Shown one piece after another: positions 8,141-16,432 of a stretch of 64,000 nt of DNA. The notes beneath the pieces were generated by a model. That model had not been told where the DNA came from. It made no database searches and worked only from the letters and a program-made list of their open reading frames with translations. The stretch covers positions 1-64,000 of the forward strand of contig CAVZRR010000004.1 of NCBI GenBank assembly GCA_963777725.1. The letters are read 5' to 3'. The position numbers and the translations under genes were made by a program. The first letter of the stretch is position 1, and every line of letters starts with the position of its first letter. The DNA comes from RPQJ01 sp963777725. Lineage in GTDB: Bacteria > Pseudomonadota > Gammaproteobacteria > Steroidobacterales > Steroidobacteraceae.

Positions 8141-9802
8141 TCAGAAGCTCGCCTTGGTCTGCACCAGCAACTGTACCGAATCGATGTCGTCTCCGCCGTC
8201 GAGCGGGAATGCCAGGTCAATGTGGATCACGTTACCGAACGACGACCGGCTCGAGCCGAGCCGCAGGCCGATCCCGACGTCCTTCAGCAATCCGTCGCTC
8301 TCGAGGCCCGTGACGTCGGTGCCCCAGGTGCGGCCCATGTCGAAGAAAGCCGCGGCGCCGACGTGGAACAGCCGGAACGGGTACCACTTCGTGTAATAGC
8401 GTTGCTCGAGCGTCAACAGCGCGCGCGCCGTGCCGGCCTGGTAGCGCAGCGGGTAACCGCGCAGGCCGTTGTCGCCGCCGAGCAGCAACTGGGCTTCCTC
8501 ATCGAGGTTCTCGGTCACGGCGCCCGAGAAGGCGGCGTAGAACTTGCTGTACTTCGAGGTCGGCCAGTACAAGCGACCCTCGGCACCGACGACGCCGTTC
8601 TGCAGCGAGCCGTCTTCAATCCGTCCCGAAGCGGAAAGCGAGCCGAACACCGACTGCCCTGAGTGGAGGTCTGCGCCGTTCTGCAGGTAGGCGCTCGTGA
8701 TCAGTGCGTCTCGGTCGGAGCCGGCGGATTCCGACGCGTAGCCGAGCCGCGCGTACGCGCGCAGGCCTACGAGCACGTCCTCGGTGCGGAGGATCTGGTC
8801 CTGGTTCGTGCGCTCCTGGAAGTTGTCCTCGACCCACTCGAGGCCGATCCACGGATACAGCAGCTCGCGATCCTCGGGCAGCGGACCGCCGAGCACCTCG
8901 TCCGGCGACGGTTCGAACTGGTCGCGCTCGTAAGTCACGCCGGCCGTCCAGCGCCGGACTGCGCGACCCTGCAGCCCGCGGGACCAGCCACCATGGATCT
9001 CGTAGTACTCGTCGCGATGCTCGAACTCGCCGGTCACCTTGCCGAGTTGATAGCGGGACTCGATGCGCTCGCCATCGGCCAGGTACACGCCACCCGCGCG
9101 CCGCACGTCGAGCGCATAGAACGGACGAGCCAGGCCGAAAATCGTCTCGTTGCCGTCGTCGGAATCGACGTAGGTCGCCGTCAGGCGCGTGAAGCTCTCG
9201 AGGAAATGCGGGTTGAAATAGGTCAACGCCAGCGACTCGCGGTCGACGTCGCTTTCCCACTCGAGGTCGATCTTCTGCCCGGTGCCGAGCAGGTTGTCCT
9301 CCTGGAGCTGGGCGGCAAACGTGTTCTCGCCGCCCGAGCGGCTGAAACTGATGCCGGGATTCAGTGTCCAGACGTCGCGGGTGCGAACCTCGAGGTCCAC
9401 GGTGTGGCCGTCGTAGGCGACCGGCACGATGGCAGCGTCGTAGAGGTAGTTGTTCGCGCGCAGGATCCGTTCGGTCTCCAGCACGAGCCGGTGCCGGTAC
9501 GGTTCGCCCGGCTTGAAGAGCAGCTGGTCCTCGATGATCTTCGGCCGCGTCTCGATGTGCAGCTTGTTTGCGGACCGGTAGAGCCAGCCGTCCTCGCCGT
9601 CGATGCTCGTGTCGAACACGTCGCCGACGACCACGGTAACCTGGCCGATGACGGCCCCGCTCGCCTCGAGTTCCTCCGGCGACGGGAGGACGCCGACGCC
9701 GTTTCCGTCGCCCTCGCCGGCGACCACGATCGCGCTGCAGAGCAACGCCATCAGCACCGCGCCGTGCGTGATGCTGCGTCTCAGCCGAGTCGAGCTGCGC
9801 AA
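8141..9802 (-). CDS. Omp85-family outer membrane protein (BamA/TamA-like)
   Basis: 553 residues with an N-terminal signal peptide (hydrophobic segment ITHGAVLMALLCSAIVVAG). Residues 50-160 look like one or two POTRA domains (LLFKPGEPYRHRLVLETERILR, then VRTRDVWTLNPGISF). The rest is a 16-strand-type barrel with the Omp85 lid-loop signature near LGGDNGLRGYPLRYQAGT, where RGY corresponds to the conserved VRGF/Y, and a terminal Phe (TKASF) as in BamA substrates. It is shorter than BamA (about 800) and TamA (about 580 with three POTRA), so it may be a TamA-like or patatin-free surface antigen (D15) protein. No TamB gene is adjacent. It converges with the CIA30 gene with 5 nt between stops. Confidence 0.82.
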   Translation of the reverse strand: MRSSTRLRRSITHGAVLMALLCSAIVVAGEGDGNGVGVLPSPEELEASGAVIGQVTVVVGDVFDTSIDGEDGWLYRSANKLHIETRPKIIEDQLLFKPGEPYRHRLVLETERILRANNYLYDAAIVPVAYDGHTVDLEVRTRDVWTLNPGISFSRSGGENTFAAQLQEDNLLGTGQKIDLEWESDVDRESLALTYFNPHFLESFTRLTATYVDSDDGNETIFGLARPFYALDVRRAGGVYLADGERIESRYQLGKVTGEFEHRDEYYEIHGGWSRGLQGRAVRRWTAGVTYERDQFEPSPDEVLGGPLPEDRELLYPWIGLEWVEDNFQERTNQDQILRTEDVLVGLRAYARLGYASESAGSDRDALITSAYLQNGADLHSGQSVFGSLSASGRIEDGSLQNGVVGAEGRLYWPTSKYSKFYAAFSGAVTENLDEEAQLLLGGDNGLRGYPLRYQAGTARALLTLEQRYYTKWYPFRLFHVGAAAFFDMGRTWGTDVTGLESDGLLKDVGIGLRLGSSRSSFGNVIHIDLAFPLDGGDDIDSVQLLVQTKASF

Positions 9803-9816
9803 GGGCCGCGGTCCCG

Positions 9817-10791
9817 TTACGGGATCAACACCGTGGAGCCGACCGTGCGCCGCGCCTCGAGGTCGCGATGCGCCTGCGCGACGTCCTGCAGCGCGTAACT
9901 CTGGCCGATCTCGATCCGCACCACGCCCTGGCCGATCACCTCGAAGAGCTCGCGAGCCGCGCGCTCGAGGTCGGCGCGCCGGGCGATGTAGTGGAACAGG
10001 ATCGGACGCGTCAGGAACAGCGAGCCGCGCTTCGCGAGCTCGAGCGGCGCAACCGGCGGCACCGGCCCGGACGCGTTGCCATAGGTGACCATCATGCCGA
10101 GCGGCCGCAGGCAGTCGAGTGACGCGAAGAACGTGTCCTTGCCGATCGAATCGTAGACCACGTGGGCCCCCAGCCCGCCCGTTTGCTCCCGGACGCGCGC
10201 GGCGAGATCGTCGCGACCAAGCACCAGCGCATGATGGCAGCCGTGCTGCAGCGCGACTGCGGCCTTGGCGTCACTGCCCACGACGCCGATCACCGTGGCA
10301 CCGAGGTGACGCGCCCATTGCGCCACGATCAGGCCGACGCCGCCCGCCGCGGCATGGACCACGACCGTCTCGCCCTTGCGCACGCGATGCGTCTGCCGCA
10401 CCAGGAACCTTGCCGTCAGGCCCTTCAGCATCGCGGCGGCCGCCAGCCGGTCGCTGACCCCTTCCGGGATTCTCACGACCCGGTCGGCAGGCATCACGCG
10501 TTCCTGCGCATAGGCGCCCGGGGTTGCGGACGCATAAGCCACGCGGTCACCGACGGCGACGCCACTCACCCGAGGACCGACCGCCTCGACGACACCGGCG
10601 CCCTCGCGGCCGAGCCCGGACGGCAGCGCGCCGGCGTAGAGCCCGGTGCGCTCGTAGACGTCGATGAAATTGAGCCCGATCGCCGTCTGCCGGATCAGCA
10701 CCTCGCCGCGGCCCGGCTGCACCGAAACGACCGGCTCCCAGCGCAGGACCTCGGGGCCGCCGTGGGCGTGGATGCGGATGGCGTGGGGCAT
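9817..10791 (-). CDS. qorA: NADPH:quinone oxidoreductase, zeta-crystallin type
   Basis: 324 residues, the usual QorA length. The N-terminus MPHAIRIHAHGGPEVLRW and the segment IGLNFIDVYERTGLYAGALP are typical of quinone oxidoreductase 1; the nucleotide motif is AAAGGVGLIVAQWARHLG near residue 150. The zinc ligands of the alcohol dehydrogenases are absent, as expected. It reduces quinones or enones with NADPH. Its start codon lies only 1 nt from the arm of a G-tract palindrome, so the leader before ATG is pyrimidine-rich (CCCCTTCCA) and has no recognisable ribosome site. Confidence 0.9.
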   Translation of the reverse strand: MPHAIRIHAHGGPEVLRWEPVVSVQPGRGEVLIRQTAIGLNFIDVYERTGLYAGALPSGLGREGAGVVEAVGPRVSGVAVGDRVAYASATPGAYAQERVMPADRVVRIPEGVSDRLAAAAMLKGLTARFLVRQTHRVRKGETVVVHAAAGGVGLIVAQWARHLGATVIGVVGSDAKAAVALQHGCHHALVLGRDDLAARVREQTGGLGAHVVYDSIGKDTFFASLDCLRPLGMMVTYGNASGPVPPVAPLELAKRGSLFLTRPILFHYIARRADLERAARELFEVIGQGVVRIEIGQSYALQDVAQAHRDLEARRTVGSTVLIP

Positions 10792-10792
10792 T

Positions 10793-10946
10793 GGAAGGGG
10801 ATAGGGGATAGGGGATAGGGGATAGTCGGAAGGGTACGGTGGCGCTCAGGGGGCGGTGGACGTATCGACACTTTAACGGTTCGCAGCCATCGATAATGCG
10901 ACCGCCTCCGACTATCCCCTATCCCCTATCCCCTATCCCCTCTTCC
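10793..10946. repeat. G-tract palindrome, four GGGGATA units per arm
   Basis: Left arm 10793-10830 reads GGAA, four GGGGATA units, then GTCGGA. Right arm 10907-10946 is its reverse complement apart from two extra bases (GGAAGA instead of GGAA). The centre is 76 nt. Each arm contains four GGGG runs separated by ATA, the classical spacing of a G-quadruplex, one on each strand. The right arm supplies the last codons and the TAG of the ferredoxin gene; the left arm abuts qorA. A related copy lies at 31961-32057. Confidence 0.9.
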
Positions 10947-11298
10947 TTCCCAAAGGGTCCCTGGCAATCACCAGCTCCGCCACCGGCCTGCCACCCACCA
11001 GGTGCTCCTCGATGATCCGATCGAGGTTTGCGGGGGTGCAGTCGCGATACCAGGTGCCGTCCGGGTAGACGACGGCGATCGGGCCGGACGTGCAGACGCG
11101 CAGGCATTCGGCCTTGGTGCGCAGGACGCCGCCGGGTACGTCCTGCAGACCGAGTTCCTGCAGTCGCCGCTTGAGATGCTCCCAGCTGGCCAGGCTGCGC
11201 GGGCGTGTCGCGCACTTGCCGCCGACGCACAGGAAAATGTGCCGACGCTGGTCGCCGAGCTGCAGCTTGGCTACGGCCGTTTCGACTGGCTCAGGCAT
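10933..11298 (-). CDS. thioredoxin-like [2Fe-2S] ferredoxin
   Basis: 121 residues. The cysteine pattern is that of the Shethna/NuoE-like thioredoxin-fold ferredoxins: FLCVGGKC near residue 28, then ECLRVCTSGPIAVVYPDG near residue 85, followed by YRDCTP. These small proteins carry one [2Fe-2S] cluster; their partners are generally unknown. The gene follows the PII gene on the same strand with a 57-bp gap that contains a 10-bp hairpin. The last residues (LGRKRG) and the TAG stop are encoded by the arm of the G-tract palindrome, so the native C-terminus has probably been altered by the repeat. Confidence 0.85.
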   Translation of the reverse strand: MPEPVETAVAKLQLGDQRRHIFLCVGGKCATRPRSLASWEHLKRRLQELGLQDVPGGVLRTKAECLRVCTSGPIAVVYPDGTWYRDCTPANLDRIIEEHLVGGRPVAELVIARDPLGRKRG

Positions 11299-11301
11299 GG
11301 A

Positions 11302-11332
11302 GATCGCAGTCCCGCGAGTGGAGACTGCGATC
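11302..11332 (-). other. 10-bp inverted repeat abutting the ferredoxin start codon
   Basis: Arms 11302-11311 and 11323-11332 are exact reverse complements with an 11-nt loop. On the minus strand the hairpin ends 3 nt before the ferredoxin ATG and would occupy its ribosome-binding region. There is no U-run, so it is not a simple terminator; it could be a processing or translation-control element between the PII and ferredoxin genes. Confidence 0.5.
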
Positions 11333-11355
11333 GTACCGCCTCGGCCGGCGGCCCG

Positions 11356-11694
11356 TCAGAGCGCCTGGTCGTCCGCTTCGCCGGTCCGGATGCGGATGGC
11401 GCGCTCGAGGTCCGACACGAAGATCTTGCCGTCGCCGACCTTGCCGGTGCGCGCGGCGCCGACGATCGCCTCGATGACCTGGTCCACGAGGGCGTCCTTG
11501 ACCGCGACCTCGATGCGGGTCTTCGGCACGAAGTCCACGACGTACTCGGCGCCGCGGTACAGCTCGGTGTGGCCGCGTTGCCGCCCGAAGCCCTTGACCT
11601 CCGTCACCGTCATGCCGGAGACGCCGAGCTCCGACAGGGCGGCGCGCACGTCGTCCAGCTTGAAGGGTTTGATGATTGCGCTGATCAGCTTCAT
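11356..11694 (-). CDS. glnK: nitrogen regulatory protein PII
   Basis: 112 residues from the ATG at 11694; the frame upstream to 11817 is untranslated promoter. Typical PII: MKLISAIIKPFKLDDVRAAL, T-loop FGRQRGHTELYRGAEYVVDF with the uridylylatable Tyr51, and the C-loop motif GAARTGKVGDGKIFV that binds ATP and 2-oxoglutarate. PII senses energy, carbon and nitrogen status and controls GlnE/GlnD, NtrB and ammonium transport. GlnB and GlnK cannot be separated by sequence alone; the sigma-54-type promoter with two NtrC-like sites favours a nitrogen-starvation-inducible GlnK role. No amtB follows it; the next gene is the ferredoxin. Confidence 0.93.
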   Translation of the reverse strand: MKLISAIIKPFKLDDVRAALSELGVSGMTVTEVKGFGRQRGHTELYRGAEYVVDFVPKTRIEVAVKDALVDQVIEAIVGAARTGKVGDGKIFVSDLERAIRIRTGEADDQAL

Positions 11695-11752
11695 AGGGCT
11701 CTGGCTCCTCGACTCTTCGTAGTTTTCCGGCGGAGATCGCTCCAGCCAATAT

Positions 11753-11768
11753 GCAGAAACCGTGCCGA
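11753..11768 (-). promoter_or_regulatory. putative sigma-54 (-24/-12) promoter of the PII gene
   Basis: On the minus strand the sequence CGGCACGGTTTCTGCAT matches the sigma-54 consensus TGGCACG-N4-TTGC in 6 of 7 and 3 of 4 positions. The GG (11765-11766) and GC (11753-11754) dinucleotides are separated by exactly 10 bases. Predicted transcription start near 11741, giving a leader of about 47 nt before the ATG at 11694. Confidence 0.65.
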
Positions 11769-11810
11769 CCCGGCCCGCTGGCCAGATCCGGGCGCCCTCG
11801 CCCGCCCGCC

Positions 11811-11825
11811 GCACCACCTTGGAGC
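11811..11825 (-). promoter_or_regulatory. putative NtrC site, proximal
   Basis: Minus strand GCTC-N7-GTGC, 7 of 8 matches to the NtrC palindrome GCAC-N7-GTGC. Its centre is about 77 bp upstream of the predicted sigma-54 start, suitable for an enhancer site. Confidence 0.5.
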
Positions 11826-11842
11826 GCCCCGACGGCGAGATT

Positions 11843-11857
11843 GCGCGTCCGTGGTGC
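11843..11857 (-). promoter_or_regulatory. putative NtrC site, distal
   Basis: Minus strand GCAC-N7-GCGC, 7 of 8 matches to the NtrC palindrome. Its centre is 32 bp from that of the proximal site, three helical turns, the same spacing as the paired NtrC enhancer sites of Escherichia coli glnA. Confidence 0.5.
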
Positions 11858-11887
11858 GCTTTTGCGGTGGCTTACCGCGCCCGGGCG

Positions 11888-13342
11888 CTAGGCCAGCCAG
11901 CGGAGCGTCGCCGCCGAGACTGCGATGATGACACCCCAGCCCAGGATATTCACCCAGATGCCGGCGCGCAGCATGTCGCGGCCCTGGACGCGGCCGGATC
12001 CGAACACGATCGCGTTGGGCGCCGTGCCGACCGGCAGCATGAAGGCGCAGGAGGCGGCGACGGCCGCCGGCACGACCAGTTCGACGACCGGCTGTCCGGT
12101 GGTGGTGGCCAGCGCGGCGAGGATCGGCATGAACGTTGCGGCCGTGGCGACGTTGCTGGTGAGCTCGGTCCACAGGATGACGACCAGCACGACCACGGCC
12201 GTGACGGCGAGCGGCGGCCAGCCGGCGACCCCGCCCAGCAGTTCGCCCATGTGCAGGGACAGGCCACTGTCCTGGATCACCGCCGCGAGCGCGAGACCGC
12301 CGCCGAACAGGAACAGGGTGTCCCACGGCAGACGCCGGAAATCACCCGCCTCGAGCAACGTGCCGCCCTGCGGCATGCCGGAAGGGACCAGGAACAACGC
12401 CAGCCCGGCCAGCATGGCGATGCCCATGTCGCTCAGCGCACCCAGTCCCGGCAAGGCCTTCAACCACGGCGATGTCACCCAGGCCACGGCCGCAGCCACG
12501 CCGATCGCGGCGACCCGCCGCTCGGGCACGCTGAGGCGGCCGAGACTGCGTAGCTCCGACTGGACGAGTTCACGGGCTTGGGCGATGTCCGGCAACCGGA
12601 ATGGATGCGTGATCGCGACGAGCACCCACCATGCGCCGACCAGCATCAAGATGCTGCACGGCAGTCCGAATACGAGCCATTCGGCGAACGTAGGCCGCAC
12701 GCCATAGGTCTGCTCCAGAAAAGCCACGGCCAGTGCGTTGGTGGGCGTGCCGATCAGGGTCGCCAAGCCGCCGATCGTCGCGGCGTAAGCCACCGCCAGC
12801 ACGATCACGACCGAGAAGTTGCGCCGTTCGGCCGTCGCGTGCGCTTGCTCGGGCGCCACGATGGCCGCGATCGAGACTGCGACTGGCAGCATCATCAGCG
12901 TCGTCGAAGTATTCGACACCCACATGCTGACGAACGCAGTGGCGGCCATGACGCCGAAGACCAGGCCGCGCGCACTCGAGCCGGCGCGAGTGACGATCCA
13001 GTAGGCGATGCGGCGGTGCAGTTCCCACCGCTCGAGCGCGAGGGCGAGCAGGCAGCCGCCGAGAATCAGGAATATCGTCGAGCTGCCGTAGCCGTACCCT
13101 GCCCGCTCCACGGGAACGATGCCGAGCAGTGGCCCGGCGGCGAGGGGCAGCATCGCGGTCGCCGGGATCGGCAGCGCCTCGGTGGCCCACCAGACCGCCA
13201 TCAGCGCGGCGAGTGCGGCCGCCCGCCAGGCGGGTGGCGCAAAGCCCGCGGGCTCGGGCAGCCACAGCAGCGTCACGAACAGGCCGAGCCCGAGCCAGAG
13301 ACCGACTCGTTGCGCGGTCGAGCGAGGGGCGGATTGGTTCAT
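11888..13342 (-). CDS. DASS (SLC13-type) sodium-coupled anion transporter
   Basis: 484 residues from the ATG at 13342 (MNQSAPRSTAQRVGLWLGL); starts at 13372 or 13375 would add about ten residues. About eleven to twelve membrane segments. The two SNT signature motifs of the DASS family are visible: MWVSNTSTTLMMLP in the first half and WTELTSNVATAATFMPI in the second; the paired QTAT-like region and FLFGGGLALA also fit. Members import dicarboxylates, citrate or sulfate with sodium. Substrate is not resolvable. It is divergent from the flavoprotein gene, 122 bp apart. Confidence 0.88.
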   Translation of the reverse strand: MNQSAPRSTAQRVGLWLGLGLFVTLLWLPEPAGFAPPAWRAAALAALMAVWWATEALPIPATAMLPLAAGPLLGIVPVERAGYGYGSSTIFLILGGCLLALALERWELHRRIAYWIVTRAGSSARGLVFGVMAATAFVSMWVSNTSTTLMMLPVAVSIAAIVAPEQAHATAERRNFSVVIVLAVAYAATIGGLATLIGTPTNALAVAFLEQTYGVRPTFAEWLVFGLPCSILMLVGAWWVLVAITHPFRLPDIAQARELVQSELRSLGRLSVPERRVAAIGVAAAVAWVTSPWLKALPGLGALSDMGIAMLAGLALFLVPSGMPQGGTLLEAGDFRRLPWDTLFLFGGGLALAAVIQDSGLSLHMGELLGGVAGWPPLAVTAVVVLVVILWTELTSNVATAATFMPILAALATTTGQPVVELVVPAAVAASCAFMLPVGTAPNAIVFGSGRVQGRDMLRAGIWVNILGWGVIIAVSAATLRWLA

Positions 13343-13464
13343 CGGAGCCGGCTCGGGAGCGGTTCGAGGCATCATGCCACACCGATCGGCGACGCTTTCG
13401 CGGGCCCCGAGGTGCCCGTCGGTTCTTCCTCGGCGACCGCGGTCCGTATATAAAGCCAGCGAAC

Positions 13465-14673
13465 ATGACACAGACCATCGTCATCGTCGGTGCAAGCCAC
13501 GCCTCGGTGCAGGCCATCGACACGCTGCGGCGCGAAGGGCATGCGGGCCCGATCGTGCTGGTCGGCGACGAGCCGCACCTGCCGTACAACCGGCCGCCGC
13601 TGTCGAAGAAGTTCCTGTCGGGCGAGCTCGAGCGGGAACGGCTGTTGCTGCGCAGCCCGCATTTCTACGAGCAGCACCGGGTCGAGACCCGGCTCGGCGT
13701 CCGGGTGACGGCGATCGACCGGGGTACGCAGCGCCTGCGGTTGAGCGACGGCGGCGAGCTCAGTTACGACCAGCTGCTGCTGTGCGTCGGCAGCCGGCCG
13801 CGGCGGCTGGAGGTCCCGGGCTACGATCTCGCCGGCATCCATTACCTGCGCACGATCGCCGACGTCGACGCGATCCGCGCCGACCTGCCGGGCGCGAAGC
13901 AGCTCGTGGTCGTCGGCGCCGGGTACATCGGCCTGGAGGCGGCCGCCTGCGCGCGCCACCTGGGCCTCGAGGTGACGGTGCTCGAAATGGCCGACCGGCC
14001 GATGAACCGGGTCGTCGCACCCGAGCTCTCGACGTTCTACACGCGCCGGCACGAGCGCGAAGGCGTGCGCATCCTGTGCAATACCTCGGTGACGGCGTTC
14101 GCCGGCGAGGGCCGTGTGCAGGCGGTCGCCTGCGGCGAGCGCGAGTTTGCGGCGGACCTGGTGATCGTCGGCGTGGGCATCCTGCCCGACGTCACGCTCG
14201 CCGCCGCCGCGGGCCTGCGTTGCGACAACGGCGTCTCGGTGGACGAACAGTGCCGCACCTCGGATCCGCACGTGTTCGCGGCCGGCGACTGCACCAATCA
14301 CCCGAGCGTCCGTTACGGCCGGCGGGTGCGCCTCGAGTCGGTGGACAACGCGGTCGAGCAGGCGAAGACGGCCGCGCTGAACATCTGCGGCAAGCCGGCG
14401 CGCCACGAGCACGTGCCGTGGTTCTGGTCCGACCAGTACGACGTCAAGCTGCAGATCGCGGGCCTGTCGGAGGGCTACGACCAGACGGTCGTGCGCGGCG
14501 ACCCCGATTCCGGCAGCTTCGCGCTCTATTACCTGGCGCAGGGCGAGCTCTTGGCGGTGGACGCCGTCAACAGCATGAAGGACTTCATGAACGGCAAGAA
14601 GTGGATCGCGGAGCGCAAGCATCCGGACTCCGCCCGCCTCGCCGACCCCTCCGTGGACCTGAAAACGATCTGA
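13465..14673 (+). CDS. FAD-dependent ferredoxin reductase-like oxidoreductase
   Basis: 402 residues from the ATG at 13465, which lies just downstream of the AT-rich TATATAAAG. Two Rossmann motifs: TIVIVGASHASVQAIDTL at the N-terminus for FAD, where the usual GxGxxG reads GASHAS, and VVVGAGYIGLEAA near residue 148 for NAD(P)H. The ATG-type FAD motif HVFAAGDCTNH and the Reductase_C domain (WFWSDQYDVKLQIAGL) identify the putidaredoxin/rhodocoxin reductase group, which passes electrons from NADH to a [2Fe-2S] ferredoxin feeding a P450 or dioxygenase. No such partner is adjacent. phaC follows after 10 nt. Confidence 0.88.
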   Translation: MTQTIVIVGASHASVQAIDTLRREGHAGPIVLVGDEPHLPYNRPPLSKKFLSGELERERLLLRSPHFYEQHRVETRLGVRVTAIDRGTQRLRLSDGGELSYDQLLLCVGSRPRRLEVPGYDLAGIHYLRTIADVDAIRADLPGAKQLVVVGAGYIGLEAAACARHLGLEVTVLEMADRPMNRVVAPELSTFYTRRHEREGVRILCNTSVTAFAGEGRVQAVACGEREFAADLVIVGVGILPDVTLAAAAGLRCDNGVSVDEQCRTSDPHVFAAGDCTNHPSVRYGRRVRLESVDNAVEQAKTAALNICGKPARHEHVPWFWSDQYDVKLQIAGLSEGYDQTVVRGDPDSGSFALYYLAQGELLAVDAVNSMKDFMNGKKWIAERKHPDSARLADPSVDLKTI

Positions 14674-14683
14674 GGCACCCAAC

Positions 14684-16432
14684 ATGGCCGAAATGCCAAA
14701 GAAGCGCGGCTCCACCGTCGCGACGAACGACCTCTCGAGGCATTTCCTCGCGACCCTGGGGCAATGGACGGGCGGGCTCTCGCCGCAGGCCTTCGGCGGC
14801 GCCTGGCTCAACGTGCTGACGCGACTCGCGGTCGCGCCCGGCCGGCAGGCCGAGCTCGCGCGTACCGCCCTGCAGAAGACGCTGGCCCTGGCCCAGTTCT
14901 CGGGCGCCGCCCTGCAGGGCGAAGCGCCGCGCGCGGCGGGCACGCCCTACGCGAATCGCTTCGCCGATCCCGCGTGGTCGAAGTTCCCGTTCAACGTGCT
15001 GGCCGAGTCTTTCATCTCGGTGTCGGACTGGGCGCGGGAAGCCGTGCGCAACGTGCCGGGTGCGGACGCCGCGGCGGAGAACATCGTCGGCTTCACGGTG
15101 CGCGAGGGTCTCGAGCTCGTCGCACCCGACAATTACCTGCCGACCAATCCGCAGCTGATCCGCCAGACCATCGACGAGAACGGCCGCAACCTGGTGCGCG
15201 GCGTCAAGCACCTCGCCGAGGACGTGACGCGCACGTTCAAGGGGCTGGGCCCGATCGGCGTCGAGAACTACCAGGTCGGCGAGCACGTCGCGGCCACGCC
15301 CGGCAAGGTGATCCTGCGCACGCCGCTGATGGAGCTGATCCAGTATTCGCCACAGACCGAGACGGTCTACGCGGAACCGGTGCTGATCGTGCCGGCGTGG
15401 ATCATGAAGTACTACATCCTCGACCTGTCGCCGAAGAATTCGCTGGTCAACTACCTGACCGGGCTCGGCCACACGGTCTTCATGGTGTCGTGGAAGAACC
15501 CGACCGCCGAGGACCGCAACGTCACGATGGACGACTACCTGACGCACGGCGTGCATGCCGCGCTCGACGCCGTGACCCAGGTGGTTCCGAAGCACAAGGT
15601 GCACGCGGTCGGTTACTGCATCGGCGGCACGCTGCTCGCGATCGCCGCGGCCGAGCTTGCGGCGCGGGAGGACGATCGCCTGGCCAGCGTGACGATGTTC
15701 GCCGCGCAGACCGACTTCAGCGAGCCGGGCGAGCTGTCGATCTTCATCAGCCCGGCGCAGCTCGCGATGCTCGAGGCGATGATGTGGAAGGAAGGCGTGC
15801 TCGAGAGCCGCCAGATGGGCGGCGCGTTCCAGCTGCTGCGCACCTACGACCTGCTGTGGGCGCCGACGATCGGCACCTACCTGCGCGGCGAGCGGGTCGG
15901 CGTCAACGACCTGATGTCGTGGAACGCGGATGGCACGCGCATGGCCTACCGGATGCACACCGACTACCTGCACCAGCTGTATCTCAACAACGACCTCGCC
16001 GAGGGCCGTTACGTGGCGAACGGCGAGCAGCTCGAGCTGTCCGACATCAGGCTGCCGATGTTCGTCGTCGGCACCGAGACCGACCACGTGGCACCGTGGC
16101 GCTCCGTCTACAAGGTGGGCAAGCTGGTGCGCTCGGCCGACTACACGTTCTGCCTGACGAGCGGCGGGCACAATGCCGGCATCATCAGCGGGCCGCAGCA
16201 TCCCAAGCGCCGCCATCGTGTGCACACGTCGCGGTCGGGCGCGCGGCTGCTGTCGCCGGACAAGTACCTCGAGAAGGTGGAGCCGTTGCCGGGCTCGTGG
16301 TGGCCAACCTGGGCCAAGTGGCTCGAGGAACGCTCGAGCGCGCGCAAGGTGGCGCCCCCGCCGATGGGCGCGCCGAAGCACGGGCTGAAACCGCTCGGCA
16401 AGGCGCCGGGGACCTACGTGCTCGCGAAGTGA
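14684..16432 (+). CDS. phaC: class I poly(3-hydroxyalkanoate) synthase
   Basis: 582 residues, normal for class I PhaC. The N-terminal domain (residues 1-200) precedes an alpha/beta-hydrolase core. The lipase-like box is G-Y-C-I-G-G with the nucleophile Cys312; Asp467 in GTETDHVAPW and His496 in SGGHNAGI complete the triad, and WNADGTRM is a family signature. It polymerises 3-hydroxyacyl-CoA into granules. No phaA, phaB, phasin or depolymerase genes adjoin it, although a thiolase lies at 45215-46498. It abuts the convergent ABC permease stop with no spacer. Confidence 0.95.
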   Translation: MAEMPKKRGSTVATNDLSRHFLATLGQWTGGLSPQAFGGAWLNVLTRLAVAPGRQAELARTALQKTLALAQFSGAALQGEAPRAAGTPYANRFADPAWSKFPFNVLAESFISVSDWAREAVRNVPGADAAAENIVGFTVREGLELVAPDNYLPTNPQLIRQTIDENGRNLVRGVKHLAEDVTRTFKGLGPIGVENYQVGEHVAATPGKVILRTPLMELIQYSPQTETVYAEPVLIVPAWIMKYYILDLSPKNSLVNYLTGLGHTVFMVSWKNPTAEDRNVTMDDYLTHGVHAALDAVTQVVPKHKVHAVGYCIGGTLLAIAAAELAAREDDRLASVTMFAAQTDFSEPGELSIFISPAQLAMLEAMMWKEGVLESRQMGGAFQLLRTYDLLWAPTIGTYLRGERVGVNDLMSWNADGTRMAYRMHTDYLHQLYLNNDLAEGRYVANGEQLELSDIRLPMFVVGTETDHVAPWRSVYKVGKLVRSADYTFCLTSGGHNAGIISGPQHPKRRHRVHTSRSGARLLSPDKYLEKVEPLPGSWWPTWAKWLEERSSARKVAPPPMGAPKHGLKPLGKAPGTYVLAK

